From Deltaproteobacteria bacterium (GTDB taxonomy: Bacteria; Myxococcota_A; Polyangia; Polyangiales; JADJMO01): DNA of 64,000 nucleotides. Position numbers and translations under genes: made by a program. The DNA lies in the NCBI GenBank assembly GCA_025363655.1, contig JANYDK010000092.1:1-64000 (forward strand), in the 5' to 3' direction. Under the pieces are notes generated by a model. The model was not told the origin of the DNA and searched no databases. It saw nothing but the letters and a program-made list of their open reading frames with translations. Below are positions 44,062 through 53,021 of the stretch, piece by piece. Within the stretch, counting starts at the first letter, position 1. Every line of letters begins with the position of its first letter.

Positions 44062-44699
44062 ACGAGCACCGTCGTCCATTTGCCGTATTTTCATGTGTAT
44101 TTCACGTCGTCTCCCTCGTCTGCCTGTCCGCGCTGAGTGGCTGCTTCGAGCCGAGCACGCCGAAGGCGACGCCGGTGGTGCCGCTCACCGACGAGAACGC
44201 ATGCGCGCGACTCTGCACGCGGATGGAGACCTGCGGTGGCGCGCCGACGCATTGCGAGGCGAGCTGCGAACGCGATCGAGCGCGGATGCGTGACGGCTTC
44301 GACGCCTCCTTCGTCGGCTGCGTCGAGCACGAGCTCGGACCGACGGTCTGCCCAGGAGGCGGCGCCACCCTCGACGAGCACAAGCGTCGCGGCGCGGTCT
44401 CGCTCTGCTACGGCGCGACGTTGGTCACCTACGCCAAGAAGGACGACGGCCTCGCGCTCCGTTCCGTCTTGCGCGCGGTCTGTCGCCGAAGCGTTCGTTG
44501 CGAACCGAGCGGTGACGACGAGCCGACGTGTCTCGCCGAGCTCTCGGCGCACACCAAGGGAAGCGCAGTTGCGACCGTGCTCGCCGGAGCACGACCTGAG
44601 ATCGTCCAGCAAATCGCCGCCTGCGTCGAAAAGCGGCCTTGCGAAGAGGCCAACCCGTTCGCCGCTTGCGACACGCCGGGCGCGCCGCTCGTGCCCTGA
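44058..44699 (+). CDS. Cysteine-rich lipoprotein, paralogue C
   Basis: GTG 44058 overlaps the stop of paralogue B. Signal peptide ends SALSGC. The cysteine pattern follows the other two: [62 protein letters not shown] and AACDTP. 213 aa. The helical stretch before the last cysteines, [20 protein letters not shown], is shared with paralogue B (MVLDALRPEVVTTLGG), supporting common origin. Being last, it is followed only by a 43-bp gap to the convergent yggS gene. Confidence 0.75.
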   Translation: MNEHRRPFAVFSCVFHVVSLVCLSALSGCFEPSTPKATPVVPLTDENACARLCTRMETCGGAPTHCEASCERDRARMRDGFDASFVGCVEHELGPTVCPGGGATLDEHKRRGAVSLCYGATLVTYAKKDDGLALRSVLRAVCRRSVRCEPSGDDEPTCLAELSAHTKGSAVATVLAGARPEIVQQIAACVEKRPCEEANPFAACDTPGAPLVP

Positions 44700-44742
44700 C
44701 CGCGAGATGCCTCGACCTCGAGGCCCTGAGACCCAGCGACGA

Positions 44743-45441
44743 TCAGGCGCGAGCGCCGAAAATGGCGGTGCCGACGCGGACGAGGGTCGCGCCCTCTTCG
44801 ATCGCCACCTCGAGATCGTCGGTCATACCCATCGAGAGCGTCGGCAAGCGCGCGGCGCCACCATGGGCATCGCGCAGCTCGCGTAGACGTCGATGGAAGG
44901 GCCGCGCACCCTCGGGATCGTCGGTGTGCGGAGGGATCGACATCAGCCCCGCGAGGCGCAAGTTGCCGATGCGATCGATGGCGTCGAGGAGACGCGGGAG
45001 CTCTTCCGGGCCGACGCCTCCCTTGCTCGCTTCGCCTCCGACGTTGACCTCGACGAGCACGGCGAGCGGTAAATCACGACCTTCGGCGCGTTTGCCGAGC
45101 TCGAGGGCGAGCTTCTCGTCGTCGACTGCGTGGACCATGGTGACGAGCTTGGCGACGGATTTCGCCTTGTTGGTCTGCAACCGTCCGACGAAGTGCCACG
45201 CGATGTCGCCGAGGTGCGCGAGCGCGCGCTGCTTCTCGACGAATTCTTGCGCGTAGTTCTCGCCGAAGGAACGTTGGCCTTGCTCGTACGCGGCGATGAC
45301 ATCGGAGGCGGGCTTGGTCTTCGAGATCGCCAAGAGCTCGACCGCGGAGCGCGCGCGTCCGGCACGGAGCACCGCTGCGTCGACACGTGCGCGCACCGCC
45401 GAGAGACGCGCGGCGAGGCTCGCCCCGTCGAGTGCAGTCAT
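44743..45441 (-). CDS. yggS: YggS/PROSC family PLP homeostasis protein
   Basis: A 232-aa single-domain PLP protein. LLAISKTKP (36-44) holds the PLP Lys, FGENYAQE (59-66) follows, [12 protein letters not shown] (82-93) is the family signature, and [13 protein letters not shown] with GTAIFG closes the barrel. It binds and buffers pyridoxal phosphate and influences amino acid pools. Its closeness to two PLP enzymes at 39462-41938 may be chance. It is on the minus strand, 31 bp after the recJ stop region, and may be transcribed with recJ. Confidence 0.94.
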   Translation of the reverse strand: MTALDGASLAARLSAVRARVDAAVLRAGRARSAVELLAISKTKPASDVIAAYEQGQRSFGENYAQEFVEKQRALAHLGDIAWHFVGRLQTNKAKSVAKLVTMVHAVDDEKLALELGKRAEGRDLPLAVLVEVNVGGEASKGGVGPEELPRLLDAIDRIGNLRLAGLMSIPPHTDDPEGARPFHRRLRELRDAHGGAARLPTLSMGMTDDLEVAIEEGATLVRVGTAIFGARA

Positions 45442-45472
45442 GCAGGCGATCTGCCTCGGAACTCGCGCCGCG

Positions 45473-47260
45473 TCACGCGCCGGCGCGGAGTACGCCGGTC
45501 AAACGAAGCTCTACGGCGCCTCGCCCGCGAAACGTGTCGCGCCGGAGCCCGCCGTGGAGATCGACCGTCTCGCCCGCGACCGGAGCGCGATCGCCGAGAC
45601 CGAAGCCGAAGGCGTCGAGCAGCCGTCCGCCGTGCCGCACGACCAAGCGAAGGTGCTCTTCTTTCATCACCCGCGCAGAGACGACCTCGGCGCCCTGCAC
45701 CAGCAACTTCGGCGCGCGATTGCCTTCGCCACAAGGCTCGAAGCGCTCGAGATCGACGACGACGGCGTGCGGCTCGTCGAGCGGATCGAGCCAAGCATCG
45801 GGACCGTCGTCACGCCCTCGCGAGAGCGACGCCGGCGCCGGAAGCGAGGGGCCTTCGCCGAGAGGACCTTGGCCTACCACGACCGACGTTCCGCGAACGT
45901 CGCTCGCCTGCGCATCGGAGAAGCGCAAGCAGGCGTCGGCGAAGAGATCGCGGAGGCGTTCGATTTGCGTCGCCGCGACGTGGACGCCGGCAGCCGCTTG
46001 ATGTCCGCCGAAGCCGACCAGCGACTCCTTCGAGGCGGTGAGCGCGTCGTGGAGACGACAGCCTGCGGGACCGCGCACCGAGCCGCGTCCTTCGGCGCCT
46101 TCGAGCGCGACGACGACGACAGGTACGCGGTATTTGTCGACGAGCCGGGCGGCGACGATGCCGACGACGCCGATGTGCCAACCGTCGGCCGCGACGACGA
46201 TTCCAGGCGCGTCGGCTTGTCCGGTCGCTTCGACCTGCTCGATCGCGGCGACCACGATTTTACGCTCGATCGCGCGACGATCGAGGCACGCCTGTTCGAG
46301 CACGGCGGCGAGCGAGCGGGCGCGGGTGAGGTCGTCTTCGAGGAGGAGCTGGAGCGCGACGTCGGGCGCACCGAGGCGTCCGGGGGCATTGATGCGCGGG
46401 GCGAGCTTGAAGGAAATCTCTTCGCCGCCGAGGGTGATGCCGGGAGCGATGCCGGCGACCTCGCAGAGCGCGGACAGCCCTGCCCGCGGCGTCGTCGAGA
46501 GCCGCGCGAGCCCTGCCCGCACGAGCGCGCGATTGTCACCGACGAGCGGCGCGACGTCGGCGACGGTGCCGAGGGCCACCAAATCGAGCAGCGGGCGAAG
46601 GTCGTACGCGACGGAGAGCTTGGCGCGCACCGCGGCGGCGACCGACAGCGCGAGCCCGCACGAGGCCAGGTGCTTGAAGGGAAAGCCACACTCGGGCCGA
46701 TGCGGATTGAGGAAGGCGAGCACCGGCAACGCCTCGGCTGGGACGAGGTGGTGATCGATGACGATGACGTCGACCCCACGCGCGCGCGCGGCAGCGACGC
46801 GGTCGTGATCGCTCGAGCCGCAATCGCAGGTGACGATGAGCGAAGGCCGCTGCTCGAGGGCACGCTCGAGCGCACGCGCGGAGAAGCCGTAGCCACCGTC
46901 GAAGCGCGAAGCGAGGACCGGCACGATGGTCGCACCGCCGCCGATCGAACGATCGAAGGCCCGGAGCGCGCTCGTCAGGACCGCAGCGCTGGTGATGCCG
47001 TCGACGTCGTAGTCGCCGAAGACGACCACCCGCTCACCACGTCGAAGCGAATCGGCGAGCCGTGCTGCCGCGACGTCCCGATCGAGCATCGTGTCGGGTG
47101 GCGAGAGATCGGCGAGGCGCGGCTCGAGGAATCGGCGCGTGGCCTCGAGCTCGCGATGTCCGCGATGGGCGAGGATGCGGGCAAACGTCCGAGAAATGCC
47201 GAGCCCTCGGCGGAGATCTTCGGCGATGGACGGCTCGGTGAACGCGCGTACAGCCTGCAC
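45473..47260 (-). CDS. recJ: Single-stranded-DNA-specific exonuclease RecJ
   Basis: 595 aa, the normal RecJ core length. FGDYDVDG (81-88), the DCGSSD loop (146-151) and IDHH (168-171) are the DHH motifs that bind two metal ions, and GGHQAAAGV later is the DHHA1 motif. RecJ degrades single-stranded DNA 5' to 3' in recombination and mismatch repair. The start is GTG 47260. The upstream gap is less GC-rich than its surroundings, with a TATGTA-type box near 47310 (minus strand) that could serve as its -10. Confidence 0.95.
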   Translation of the reverse strand: MQAVRAFTEPSIAEDLRRGLGISRTFARILAHRGHRELEATRRFLEPRLADLSPPDTMLDRDVAAARLADSLRRGERVVVFGDYDVDGITSAAVLTSALRAFDRSIGGGATIVPVLASRFDGGYGFSARALERALEQRPSLIVTCDCGSSDHDRVAAARARGVDVIVIDHHLVPAEALPVLAFLNPHRPECGFPFKHLASCGLALSVAAAVRAKLSVAYDLRPLLDLVALGTVADVAPLVGDNRALVRAGLARLSTTPRAGLSALCEVAGIAPGITLGGEEISFKLAPRINAPGRLGAPDVALQLLLEDDLTRARSLAAVLEQACLDRRAIERKIVVAAIEQVEATGQADAPGIVVAADGWHIGVVGIVAARLVDKYRVPVVVVALEGAEGRGSVRGPAGCRLHDALTASKESLVGFGGHQAAAGVHVAATQIERLRDLFADACLRFSDAQASDVRGTSVVVGQGPLGEGPSLPAPASLSRGRDDGPDAWLDPLDEPHAVVVDLERFEPCGEGNRAPKLLVQGAEVVSARVMKEEHLRLVVRHGGRLLDAFGFGLGDRAPVAGETVDLHGGLRRDTFRGRGAVELRLTGVLRAGA

Positions 47261-47324
47261 GTCACGATGGGTAACCCCTTTTCCCTGCGTTTACTAGGGG
47301 GGACTTTACATAACTAGATGATGA

Positions 47325-47343
47325 ATGGACGTTGTTCGTCCAT
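47325..47343. terminator. Hairpin between the vWA gene end and recJ start
   Basis: ATGGACG-TTGTT-CGTCCAT is a 7-bp perfect stem with a 5-base loop, 28 bp after the stop of the minus-strand vWA gene. There is no T-run on either side, so termination would be weak or factor-dependent. It may protect the transcript end. Confidence 0.4.
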
Positions 47344-47370
47344 CCGAGCCGTCGCCTTCGCGCGCGAACG

Positions 47371-49875
47371 TCAGTTGATCACAGGCGGGATGAGGAACAA
47401 GACCTGCCGGTCGGCGCCGAGGATGAAGGTGCCGCCGGTGGGCTTCGTGGCAATGACCCTGAGCCAAGCGGTGAAGGTCTGGACCTTGGTCGTGGCGGGG
47501 ATGATGGTGTTCGCCTTGGGCACCACGTTGAAGCAGTAGTACGCGCCGGGGTTGACCTGCTTGATCGTCTCGAGGATGTCGCCGGCGCCGGCGACGGCCT
47601 TGGGCGTATGGAAGTTGTCGGCGAGCTGCGAGGCGGGGAAGGTGACGCAGCTGGCGCCGGTCATCGGGTCGGTGCCGCCGGTGGGCATCGGCTCGACCTT
47701 CGTCATGAAGTCGGTGACGACGTCGACGGGCGCGGCGCTGGCGTCGTTGTAGGCCTCGACGTGGACGTCGAACTTGATGCTCGCGAGAATGGCGTAGACG
47801 CCGTCGACGATCGACGTGCCGAGGCCGGTGCCGCTGGTGCTGATGCTGAAGACCGAGCGACAGAGACCGCCTGGTCCATCGGCAGCGATGGCCGCGCCAC
47901 CGACGCCCGTCTTGCAGCTGCCACCGAAGGCGCTCGGAGCGACGTTCGAGCTCGTGTTGTCGGTGATGTACGCCATGTAATTGTACGGCGTGCCGCCCGG
48001 GCCACCGCCGGCGCGCCCGCCATTGTCGGCTGCGACGCCGATGAACTTGGCACCGACCGCGTTGAGGTCGGCGACGAGGTTGTCGGTGTTGACCGTCGAG
48101 AAGCTATAGGCGTTGAGGATGCCGCCAGTGGCGACGCTGCGACCGTTGTGGAAGTCGGCGTCCGAGATCTCGATGAGGATGGGAAAGGCGTCGGTGCGGA
48201 AGTGGAGCCCGCCGAAGGTCGCGCCCGCGCTGCCGGTGTCGGCGGGAACCGAGCCCGTGGGCCAGTTCAGCGCATCGCCGTGGATGGCGTGCACCAGCGC
48301 GGGAATTTGGCTCTCCGGACCGTCGTAGCCGCCATGCGTGCCGAGCGAGTTGGCCGCGTTCTGCGCCGCCGTCGTGTCGGTGGTGACGAAGCCGGAAGGC
48401 GACGTGTTGTAGTACGGCTGATCGCCGGCTGAGCCGAACGTGCCGTAGGGGAAGTCGTCGTGCGCGGCGACGCCGATGCCGAGGCTGGGGATCTTCGCCT
48501 TCAGCGCAGGGATGATCGACGAGCTGAGGCTCGACTTGAGGTTGGCGATTTCGCCGGCCATCGAGCCGGTGGTGTCGACGATGAAGCCGACGTCGCCCTT
48601 GTTGAGCGTGGTCGAGAGCGCGAGCGTCGAGGACGCTGGCGATGGCGCGATCGAGCCGTCGGTCGAGTACGGCACGATGAAGTAGAACTTGCCGAGCTTG
48701 CCCGGCGTGCACGTCGGATCCTTCGCGCAGGTGACGGTGCCGAGCGCGACCTCGACCATGTCGGAGATGCCGTCGCCGTCGGTGTCGGCCTTGACGCGAT
48801 CGGTCTCTGACGCTTCGACGAGGCAGTTGCCGTTCGTGTCCTCGCTGCCGTCGACGAGGAGGTCGCCATCGGAGTCCTTGTCGAGGTAGTCGAAGATGCC
48901 GTTCTTGTTCGTGTCGAGCAGCGCCTTCGTGTAGTCGCCAGGGCCCGGCGTGGCGCTCGCGCGCGCTTCGCAAGCATCGGCGACGTTGTCGCCGTCACTG
49001 TCCTTGTCGCGGAAGTTGGCGAGCGAGTTCTTGTTCGGATCGGTGATGCCGTCGTCGAGATCGAGGATGAAGTCGTTGTCGGAGTCGCGATCGTAGACGT
49101 CGAAGATCTTGTCGCCGTCGCTGTCGATGAGGCCGACGTATTTTCCGGTGATGTCGGTGAGCTCGTATTTGTCCTCGAGGCCGAGCGTCTTCGACGTCGA
49201 GCTGGAGTCGTGATCGTTGTCGAAGTCGACCCAGTCGGGGATGCCGTCGCCGTCGAAGTCGGCGGGCACCGCGGCGGTGCAACCTGCCGGGGCTCCAGGC
49301 ATCGTCACCGGCGGGCACGCTTCGCCCTTGTCGGGGAAGCCGTTGCCGTCGGAGTCGAGATCTTGGAAGTTGGGGACGCCGTCGCCGTCGGCGTCGTTCA
49401 GCTCGGCGAAAGGCGCGTCGCAGCCGGGGATGAGCCACTCGACGACGTCGGGGATCTTGTCGTCGTCGCTGTCGTGATCGAGGTAGTCGGGCGTACCGTC
49501 GGTGTCGGTGTCGGTCGCGCCGCCGGTGGCGAAGCGGCCTTCGATGCTGTCGGTGATGCCGTCGCCGTCGCTGTCTTCGCCGCAGCCGGGAATGATGCCG
49601 CCGTCTCCGGCTTCGCGCGGCGCGGTGTCGGGCGTCGGTCCGGTGTCGTCGATCGCCGTGTCGGTGGTGTCGTCCCCTGAGCCGTCGCCGACGCCGCTGT
49701 CGCTCGGCGACGTCTCGTCGACGGTCGAGTCGGTACCTCCGCCGGTCTCGTCGCCGGAGCCTCCGGTGTCCGGATCGTCACCGCCCTTCGGGCTCGCACC
49801 CGAACAGGCGGTGAGCACCGCGAACGAGAACGCCGAGAACGCCGAGACCGGACGAAGCCAAGAGCGCACGCGCAT
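47371..49875 (-). CDS. Large lipoprotein with TSP3 calcium repeats and vWA domain
   Basis: 834 aa. Signal peptide ends AVLTAC (Cys24). Residues 30-95 are an Asp/Thr/Ser/Gly linker. Residues 100-376 hold about ten thrombospondin type-3-like repeats of the form DSDGDGIxD, which bind calcium and make a stiff stalk. A vWA domain follows, with DTTGS at 434-438 as the metal-dependent adhesion site. The C-terminal 200 residues contain two cysteine pairs and beta-rich segments with no named family. Such architecture is that of surface-exposed adhesins or sensors. No downstream gene is coupled to it. Confidence 0.88.
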   Translation of the reverse strand: MRVRSWLRPVSAFSAFSFAVLTACSGASPKGGDDPDTGGSGDETGGGTDSTVDETSPSDSGVGDGSGDDTTDTAIDDTGPTPDTAPREAGDGGIIPGCGEDSDGDGITDSIEGRFATGGATDTDTDGTPDYLDHDSDDDKIPDVVEWLIPGCDAPFAELNDADGDGVPNFQDLDSDGNGFPDKGEACPPVTMPGAPAGCTAAVPADFDGDGIPDWVDFDNDHDSSSTSKTLGLEDKYELTDITGKYVGLIDSDGDKIFDVYDRDSDNDFILDLDDGITDPNKNSLANFRDKDSDGDNVADACEARASATPGPGDYTKALLDTNKNGIFDYLDKDSDGDLLVDGSEDTNGNCLVEASETDRVKADTDGDGISDMVEVALGTVTCAKDPTCTPGKLGKFYFIVPYSTDGSIAPSPASSTLALSTTLNKGDVGFIVDTTGSMAGEIANLKSSLSSSIIPALKAKIPSLGIGVAAHDDFPYGTFGSAGDQPYYNTSPSGFVTTDTTAAQNAANSLGTHGGYDGPESQIPALVHAIHGDALNWPTGSVPADTGSAGATFGGLHFRTDAFPILIEISDADFHNGRSVATGGILNAYSFSTVNTDNLVADLNAVGAKFIGVAADNGGRAGGGPGGTPYNYMAYITDNTSSNVAPSAFGGSCKTGVGGAAIAADGPGGLCRSVFSISTSGTGLGTSIVDGVYAILASIKFDVHVEAYNDASAAPVDVVTDFMTKVEPMPTGGTDPMTGASCVTFPASQLADNFHTPKAVAGAGDILETIKQVNPGAYYCFNVVPKANTIIPATTKVQTFTAWLRVIATKPTGGTFILGADRQVLFLIPPVIN

Positions 49876-50027
49876 ACGACCTCCGAAGTACTGCCGGTAC
49901 CTCGTGGAGTATGCGCTGTCTCAATCGCGTAGGACTGCAGAATTCGAGGCTGGTCGCGTCGATTGCTCCTACATCGTCGCCGGCATGGAACCGTCATGCA
50001 GACGTGACGCCGAAGGCTTCTCGTTTC

Positions 50028-50053
50028 GCCAAAGGTTGCTTCGCAACTTTGGC
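50028..50053. other. Long hairpin in the 217-bp gap upstream of the vWA gene
   Basis: GCCAAAG-G-TTGC, loop TTC, GCAA-CTTTGGC: eleven base pairs with one bulged G. It lies between the thiolase stop at 50093 and the vWA gene start at 49875, both on the minus strand, so it may end thiolase transcripts, without a T-run. The preceding CTCGTTTCGCC also occurs at 6231-6241 beside another gene end. Confidence 0.45.
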
Positions 50054-50092
50054 CGCTTCGGTCAATCTCGCTCGGCTCGGTTGCCGAAGCAC

Positions 50093-51265
50093 TCAGAGTC
50101 GTTCGAGGATCGTCGCCGTCGCCTGACCGAAGCCGATGCACATCGTCTGCAGGCCGTAGCGCTTCTTCTCGTCTTCGAGGAGGTGGAGGAGCGTGGTGAA
50201 AATGCGCGCTCCCGAGGCGCCGAGCGGGTGACCGATGGCGATGGCGCCGCCGCGTACGTTGGTCCGGCCGAGGTCGGCTTCGGTGTCGCGAGCCCACGCG
50301 AGCGGAACGGTGGCGAAGGCCTCGTTGACCTCGAAGAAGTCGATGTCGGAAATACGGAGGCCGGACTTGGCGAGGATCTTCTTCGTCGCGGGGATCGGCG
50401 CGGTGAGCATGATCGTCGGATCGGCGCCAGCGACCGCGGTGGCGACGATGCGCGCGCGCGGGGTGAGCCCGTACTTCTTCAGCGCGGCCTCGCTCGCGAG
50501 CACGACCGCCGCGGCGCCGTCGCTGATCTGCGACGAGTTGCCGGCGTGGACGACGCCGTCGGCCTTGAAGGCAGGCTTGAGCGTGCCGAGCTTCTCCACC
50601 GTCGTCTGCGGGCGGATGCCCTCGTCGGTGGCGAAGGTCTGCTTCGAACCATCGGGCAGGATCGCCTCGAAGGGCGTGATTTCCCGCGTGAACGCGCCAG
50701 CCGCCTGCGCCTTCATCGCCTTCTGGTGCGACTCGAAGCTGAAGACATCGAGCGACTCCCGCGAGAGCTTCCACTTCTCGGCGATCATCTCGGCGCTGAT
50801 GCCCTGCGGGACGACCTCGTACTTCGAGGTCAGCTCGGTCGGCGGCGGGAACCAGGGCGCAGGACCGTTGGCGTCGTAGCCCATCGGGGTGCGGCTCATC
50901 AGCTCGACGCCGCAGCCGATGGCGACGTCCATCTCTCCGGCAGCGATGGCGTTGGCCGCCGTGTGGATGGCCTGCTGCGAGGAGCCACACATGCGGTTCA
51001 TCGTGGTGCCGCACGTCTCGACGGGGAAACCGGCCATCAGCGCGGCGATGCGCGCGACGTTCATGCCTTGCTCACCCACCGCCGTGACGCAGCCGGCGAC
51101 GACGTCCTCGACCGCTTCGAAGGGCACGCGACCGCGCGTCGCGACCTCACGCAGCACGTGCGCGAGCACCAAATCGGCGCGTGAGCCTGCGAGCGAGCCC
51201 TTGCCCGCCTTGCCGATACCAACTCCCGTGCGCGCCGCCGACACGACGTAAACCGCGTTCGCCAT
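50093..51265 (-). CDS. fadA: Acetyl-CoA acyltransferase (thiolase)
   Basis: A 390-aa thiolase: nucleophile Cys93 in NRMCGSSQQA, NEAF motif near 310, His346 in AIGHPLGASG and second Cys376 in CIGFGQA, where most thiolases have CIGGG. ATG 51265 is chosen over a start seven codons upstream because AAAGGAG lies seven bases before it. The enzyme splits 3-ketoacyl-CoA with CoA, the last step of beta-oxidation. No hydratase/dehydrogenase partner is adjacent. A FadR-type palindrome lies 34 bp upstream, in the promoter region. The symbol is given for the activity type. Confidence 0.92.
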   Translation of the reverse strand: MANAVYVVSAARTGVGIGKAGKGSLAGSRADLVLAHVLREVATRGRVPFEAVEDVVAGCVTAVGEQGMNVARIAALMAGFPVETCGTTMNRMCGSSQQAIHTAANAIAAGEMDVAIGCGVELMSRTPMGYDANGPAPWFPPPTELTSKYEVVPQGISAEMIAEKWKLSRESLDVFSFESHQKAMKAQAAGAFTREITPFEAILPDGSKQTFATDEGIRPQTTVEKLGTLKPAFKADGVVHAGNSSQISDGAAAVVLASEAALKKYGLTPRARIVATAVAGADPTIMLTAPIPATKKILAKSGLRISDIDFFEVNEAFATVPLAWARDTEADLGRTNVRGGAIAIGHPLGASGARIFTTLLHLLEDEKKRYGLQTMCIGFGQATATILERL

Positions 51266-51297
51266 GGTGTGCTCCTTTCGATGCATTGCTCAGATAC

Positions 51298-51315
51298 TGA
51301 ATGAGCATTCATTCG
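51298..51315. promoter_or_regulatory. FadR-like (TetR family) operator upstream of the thiolase gene
   Basis: TGAATGA-GCAT-TCATTCG contains perfect GAATGA-N4-TCATTC arms. Apart from its last base this is the known consensus (TGAATGA-N4-TCATTCA) of the TetR-type FadR of Bacillus, which represses fatty acid degradation genes and is released by long-chain acyl-CoA. It starts 33 bp before the thiolase ATG on the minus strand and 66 bp before ruvX on the plus strand. No TetR gene is within the window. Confidence 0.65.
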
Positions 51316-51380
51316 TCCGGCTGGCGGCGCAACCTCTCGTTTTCGTGGCTGGCGGCGACGGCCTGGGGTAGGGATTCGGA

Positions 51381-51845
51381 ATGGCGCGCGGACGGACGCT
51401 CGGGCTCGACTTCGGCGGCGCGCGTTGCGGCGTGGCCATCGACGACGAGCTCGGTCACATGGCGCACCCTCGGCCATTCGTGCCCGCGCGCGACTGGAAG
51501 CAGCTCGTCGCCGCGCTCGTTGCCCTGGCCGAGGAGGAAGGTGTGACGCGCTTCGTCGTCGGCTTGCCGCTCTCGATGGACGGCGCCGAAGGGCGTGCGG
51601 CCGAGAAGGTGCGCGACTTCGCCCAGGCCCTCGCCGACGCCAGCGATCGTGACGTCATTCTCTGGGACGAGCGCCTCTCCACCGTCGAAGCGGCCCGTCA
51701 GCTCCGCGAAGCCGGCAAGAACGCGCGCGACGCCAAGAGCTCCATCGATGGCGCGGCGGCAGCGACCATTCTCCAATCGTTCCTCGACGGCGAGCGCATC
51801 GCGAAGAGTGCGCGCGCCCGGAAGAAGCGCGAGGAGCTGCCGTGA
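51381..51845 (+). CDS. ruvX: Putative pre-16S rRNA nuclease RuvX/YqgF
   Basis: 154 aa, standard length. LGLDFGGARCGVAI (7-20) carries the first catalytic Asp; FVVGLPLSMDGAEG, ILWDERLST and KSSIDGAAAATIL supply the other conserved acidic residues of the YqgF fold. It trims the 5' end of 16S rRNA precursor in E. coli, and a Holliday-junction role was proposed earlier. The GTG of mltG overlaps its stop; the pairing of ruvX and mltG is common in bacteria. ATG 51381. Confidence 0.94.
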   Translation: MARGRTLGLDFGGARCGVAIDDELGHMAHPRPFVPARDWKQLVAALVALAEEEGVTRFVVGLPLSMDGAEGRAAEKVRDFAQALADASDRDVILWDERLSTVEAARQLREAGKNARDAKSSIDGAAAATILQSFLDGERIAKSARARKKREELP

Positions 51846-52999
51846 GCCGTCGAGCTCGTCGTGAAGGGCCGAAATCAAGGCGATCGAGCGCAGGCGGCCG
51901 AGCAGGTGCGCCGAGCGCGTCGGTCGAAGGGAGCGCCAGGCGGAAGGTCGTGCTCGCGGTCGCGCTGGTGCTCGGCGTCCTCGCGGCGGCGGCGACGGCA
52001 GCGGCCATCTTCGTCCCACGCATGCACGCCGATGGTGCCGGTCGCCCGATCGACGTCGACATCCCTGCGGGGGCGGGCGACGACGACGTCACCGCTCGCC
52101 TCGTCTCCGCGGGCGTGGTCACCAGTCCACGTCTCTTCGGGATGTACGTCTCTGCGATCGGTGGGCTGCATGCCGCGCCGGGCCGTCATCTCCTCGCCGA
52201 CGATCTCAGCCACGCAGAGCTCGTCCGGCGGCTGCGGCGCAACGGGGAGGCGAGCAAGATCAAGGTCACGCTTCCCGAAGGTTGGAATCGCTTCGACATG
52301 GCGCGACGGCTGCGCGAGAAGCGCATTTGTGACGATGGCGCCTTCCTCGCCGCCACCACCGAACGAGCGATCCTCGATCAATTCGGCATCGCCGCGCCGA
52401 GCGCCGAGGGTTGGCTCTTTCCGGCGACGTATTCGCTGCCCGCCGACGCCGACGCGCGTGAGGTCGCGCGCACGCTCCTCGGCGAAGGGAAGAAACGCGT
52501 CGACGCGCTGATGAAGCAGAACGAGGCCGGCGTCCTCGAGCTGCAGCAAACGCTCGGCTTCGGCGCCGGGCAGATCGTGACGCTGGCGTCGATCGTCGAG
52601 AAGGAGGCGGTGGTCGACGACGAGCGACCGATCATCGCCTCCGTCTTCCTCAACCGCCTGCGCGATCCGAGCTTCGTTCCTCACTTGCTCCAGGCCGATC
52701 CGACGGCTTCCTACGGATGCTTCGCCGCCGCCCTGCCCTCGCCTGCGTGCGCGACGTGGGTGGCCGAAAAGACCACCAAGCCCTCGGCCGAGATCGAGCA
52801 CGACGAGGCGAACGCGTGGAGCACCTACACGCACGAAGGTCTGCCGCCGACGCCGATCGCCAGTCCGGGCGAGAAATCACTGCGCGCCGTGCTCGCGCCG
52901 TCGAAGACGCGCTTTCTCTACTTCGTCGCCAAGGGCGGCGGGCGTCACACCTTCAGCGAGACGCTCGAGAAGCACAACGAGGCAGTCGCGCCGAAGTGA
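51842..52999 (+). CDS. mltG: Endolytic murein transglycosylase MltG
   Basis: 385 aa. A single membrane helix (36-57) is followed by a LysM-like lobe and the catalytic lobe: ASIVEKEA (249-256) with Glu253 as the catalytic residue, LQADPTASYG, YTHEGLPPTPIASPG and LYFVAKGGGRHTFSETLEKHN. It cuts nascent glycan strands and sets their length, releasing anhydro ends. The N-terminus is a long basic Arg/Ser-rich cytoplasmic tail of 35 residues, unusual but common in high-GC taxa. GTG start, four-base overlap with ruvX. Confidence 0.94.
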   Translation: MSRRARREGPKSRRSSAGGRAGAPSASVEGSARRKVVLAVALVLGVLAAAATAAAIFVPRMHADGAGRPIDVDIPAGAGDDDVTARLVSAGVVTSPRLFGMYVSAIGGLHAAPGRHLLADDLSHAELVRRLRRNGEASKIKVTLPEGWNRFDMARRLREKRICDDGAFLAATTERAILDQFGIAAPSAEGWLFPATYSLPADADAREVARTLLGEGKKRVDALMKQNEAGVLELQQTLGFGAGQIVTLASIVEKEAVVDDERPIIASVFLNRLRDPSFVPHLLQADPTASYGCFAAALPSPACATWVAEKTTKPSAEIEHDEANAWSTYTHEGLPPTPIASPGEKSLRAVLAPSKTRFLYFVAKGGGRHTFSETLEKHNEAVAPK

Positions 53000-53021
53000 C
53001 GACGAGCGCTAAGCTCGACGA

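Noticed and set aside
45296-47317. 673-codon open frame on the plus strand
   Set aside because: It is the complement of recJ, whose motifs are perfect. The frame is Arg/Glu-rich without domains; long antisense frames are normal at this GC content.
51301-51546. 81-codon plus-strand frame starting before ruvX
   Set aside because: It starts inside the thiolase operator and runs out of frame through ruvX, whose motifs are certain.
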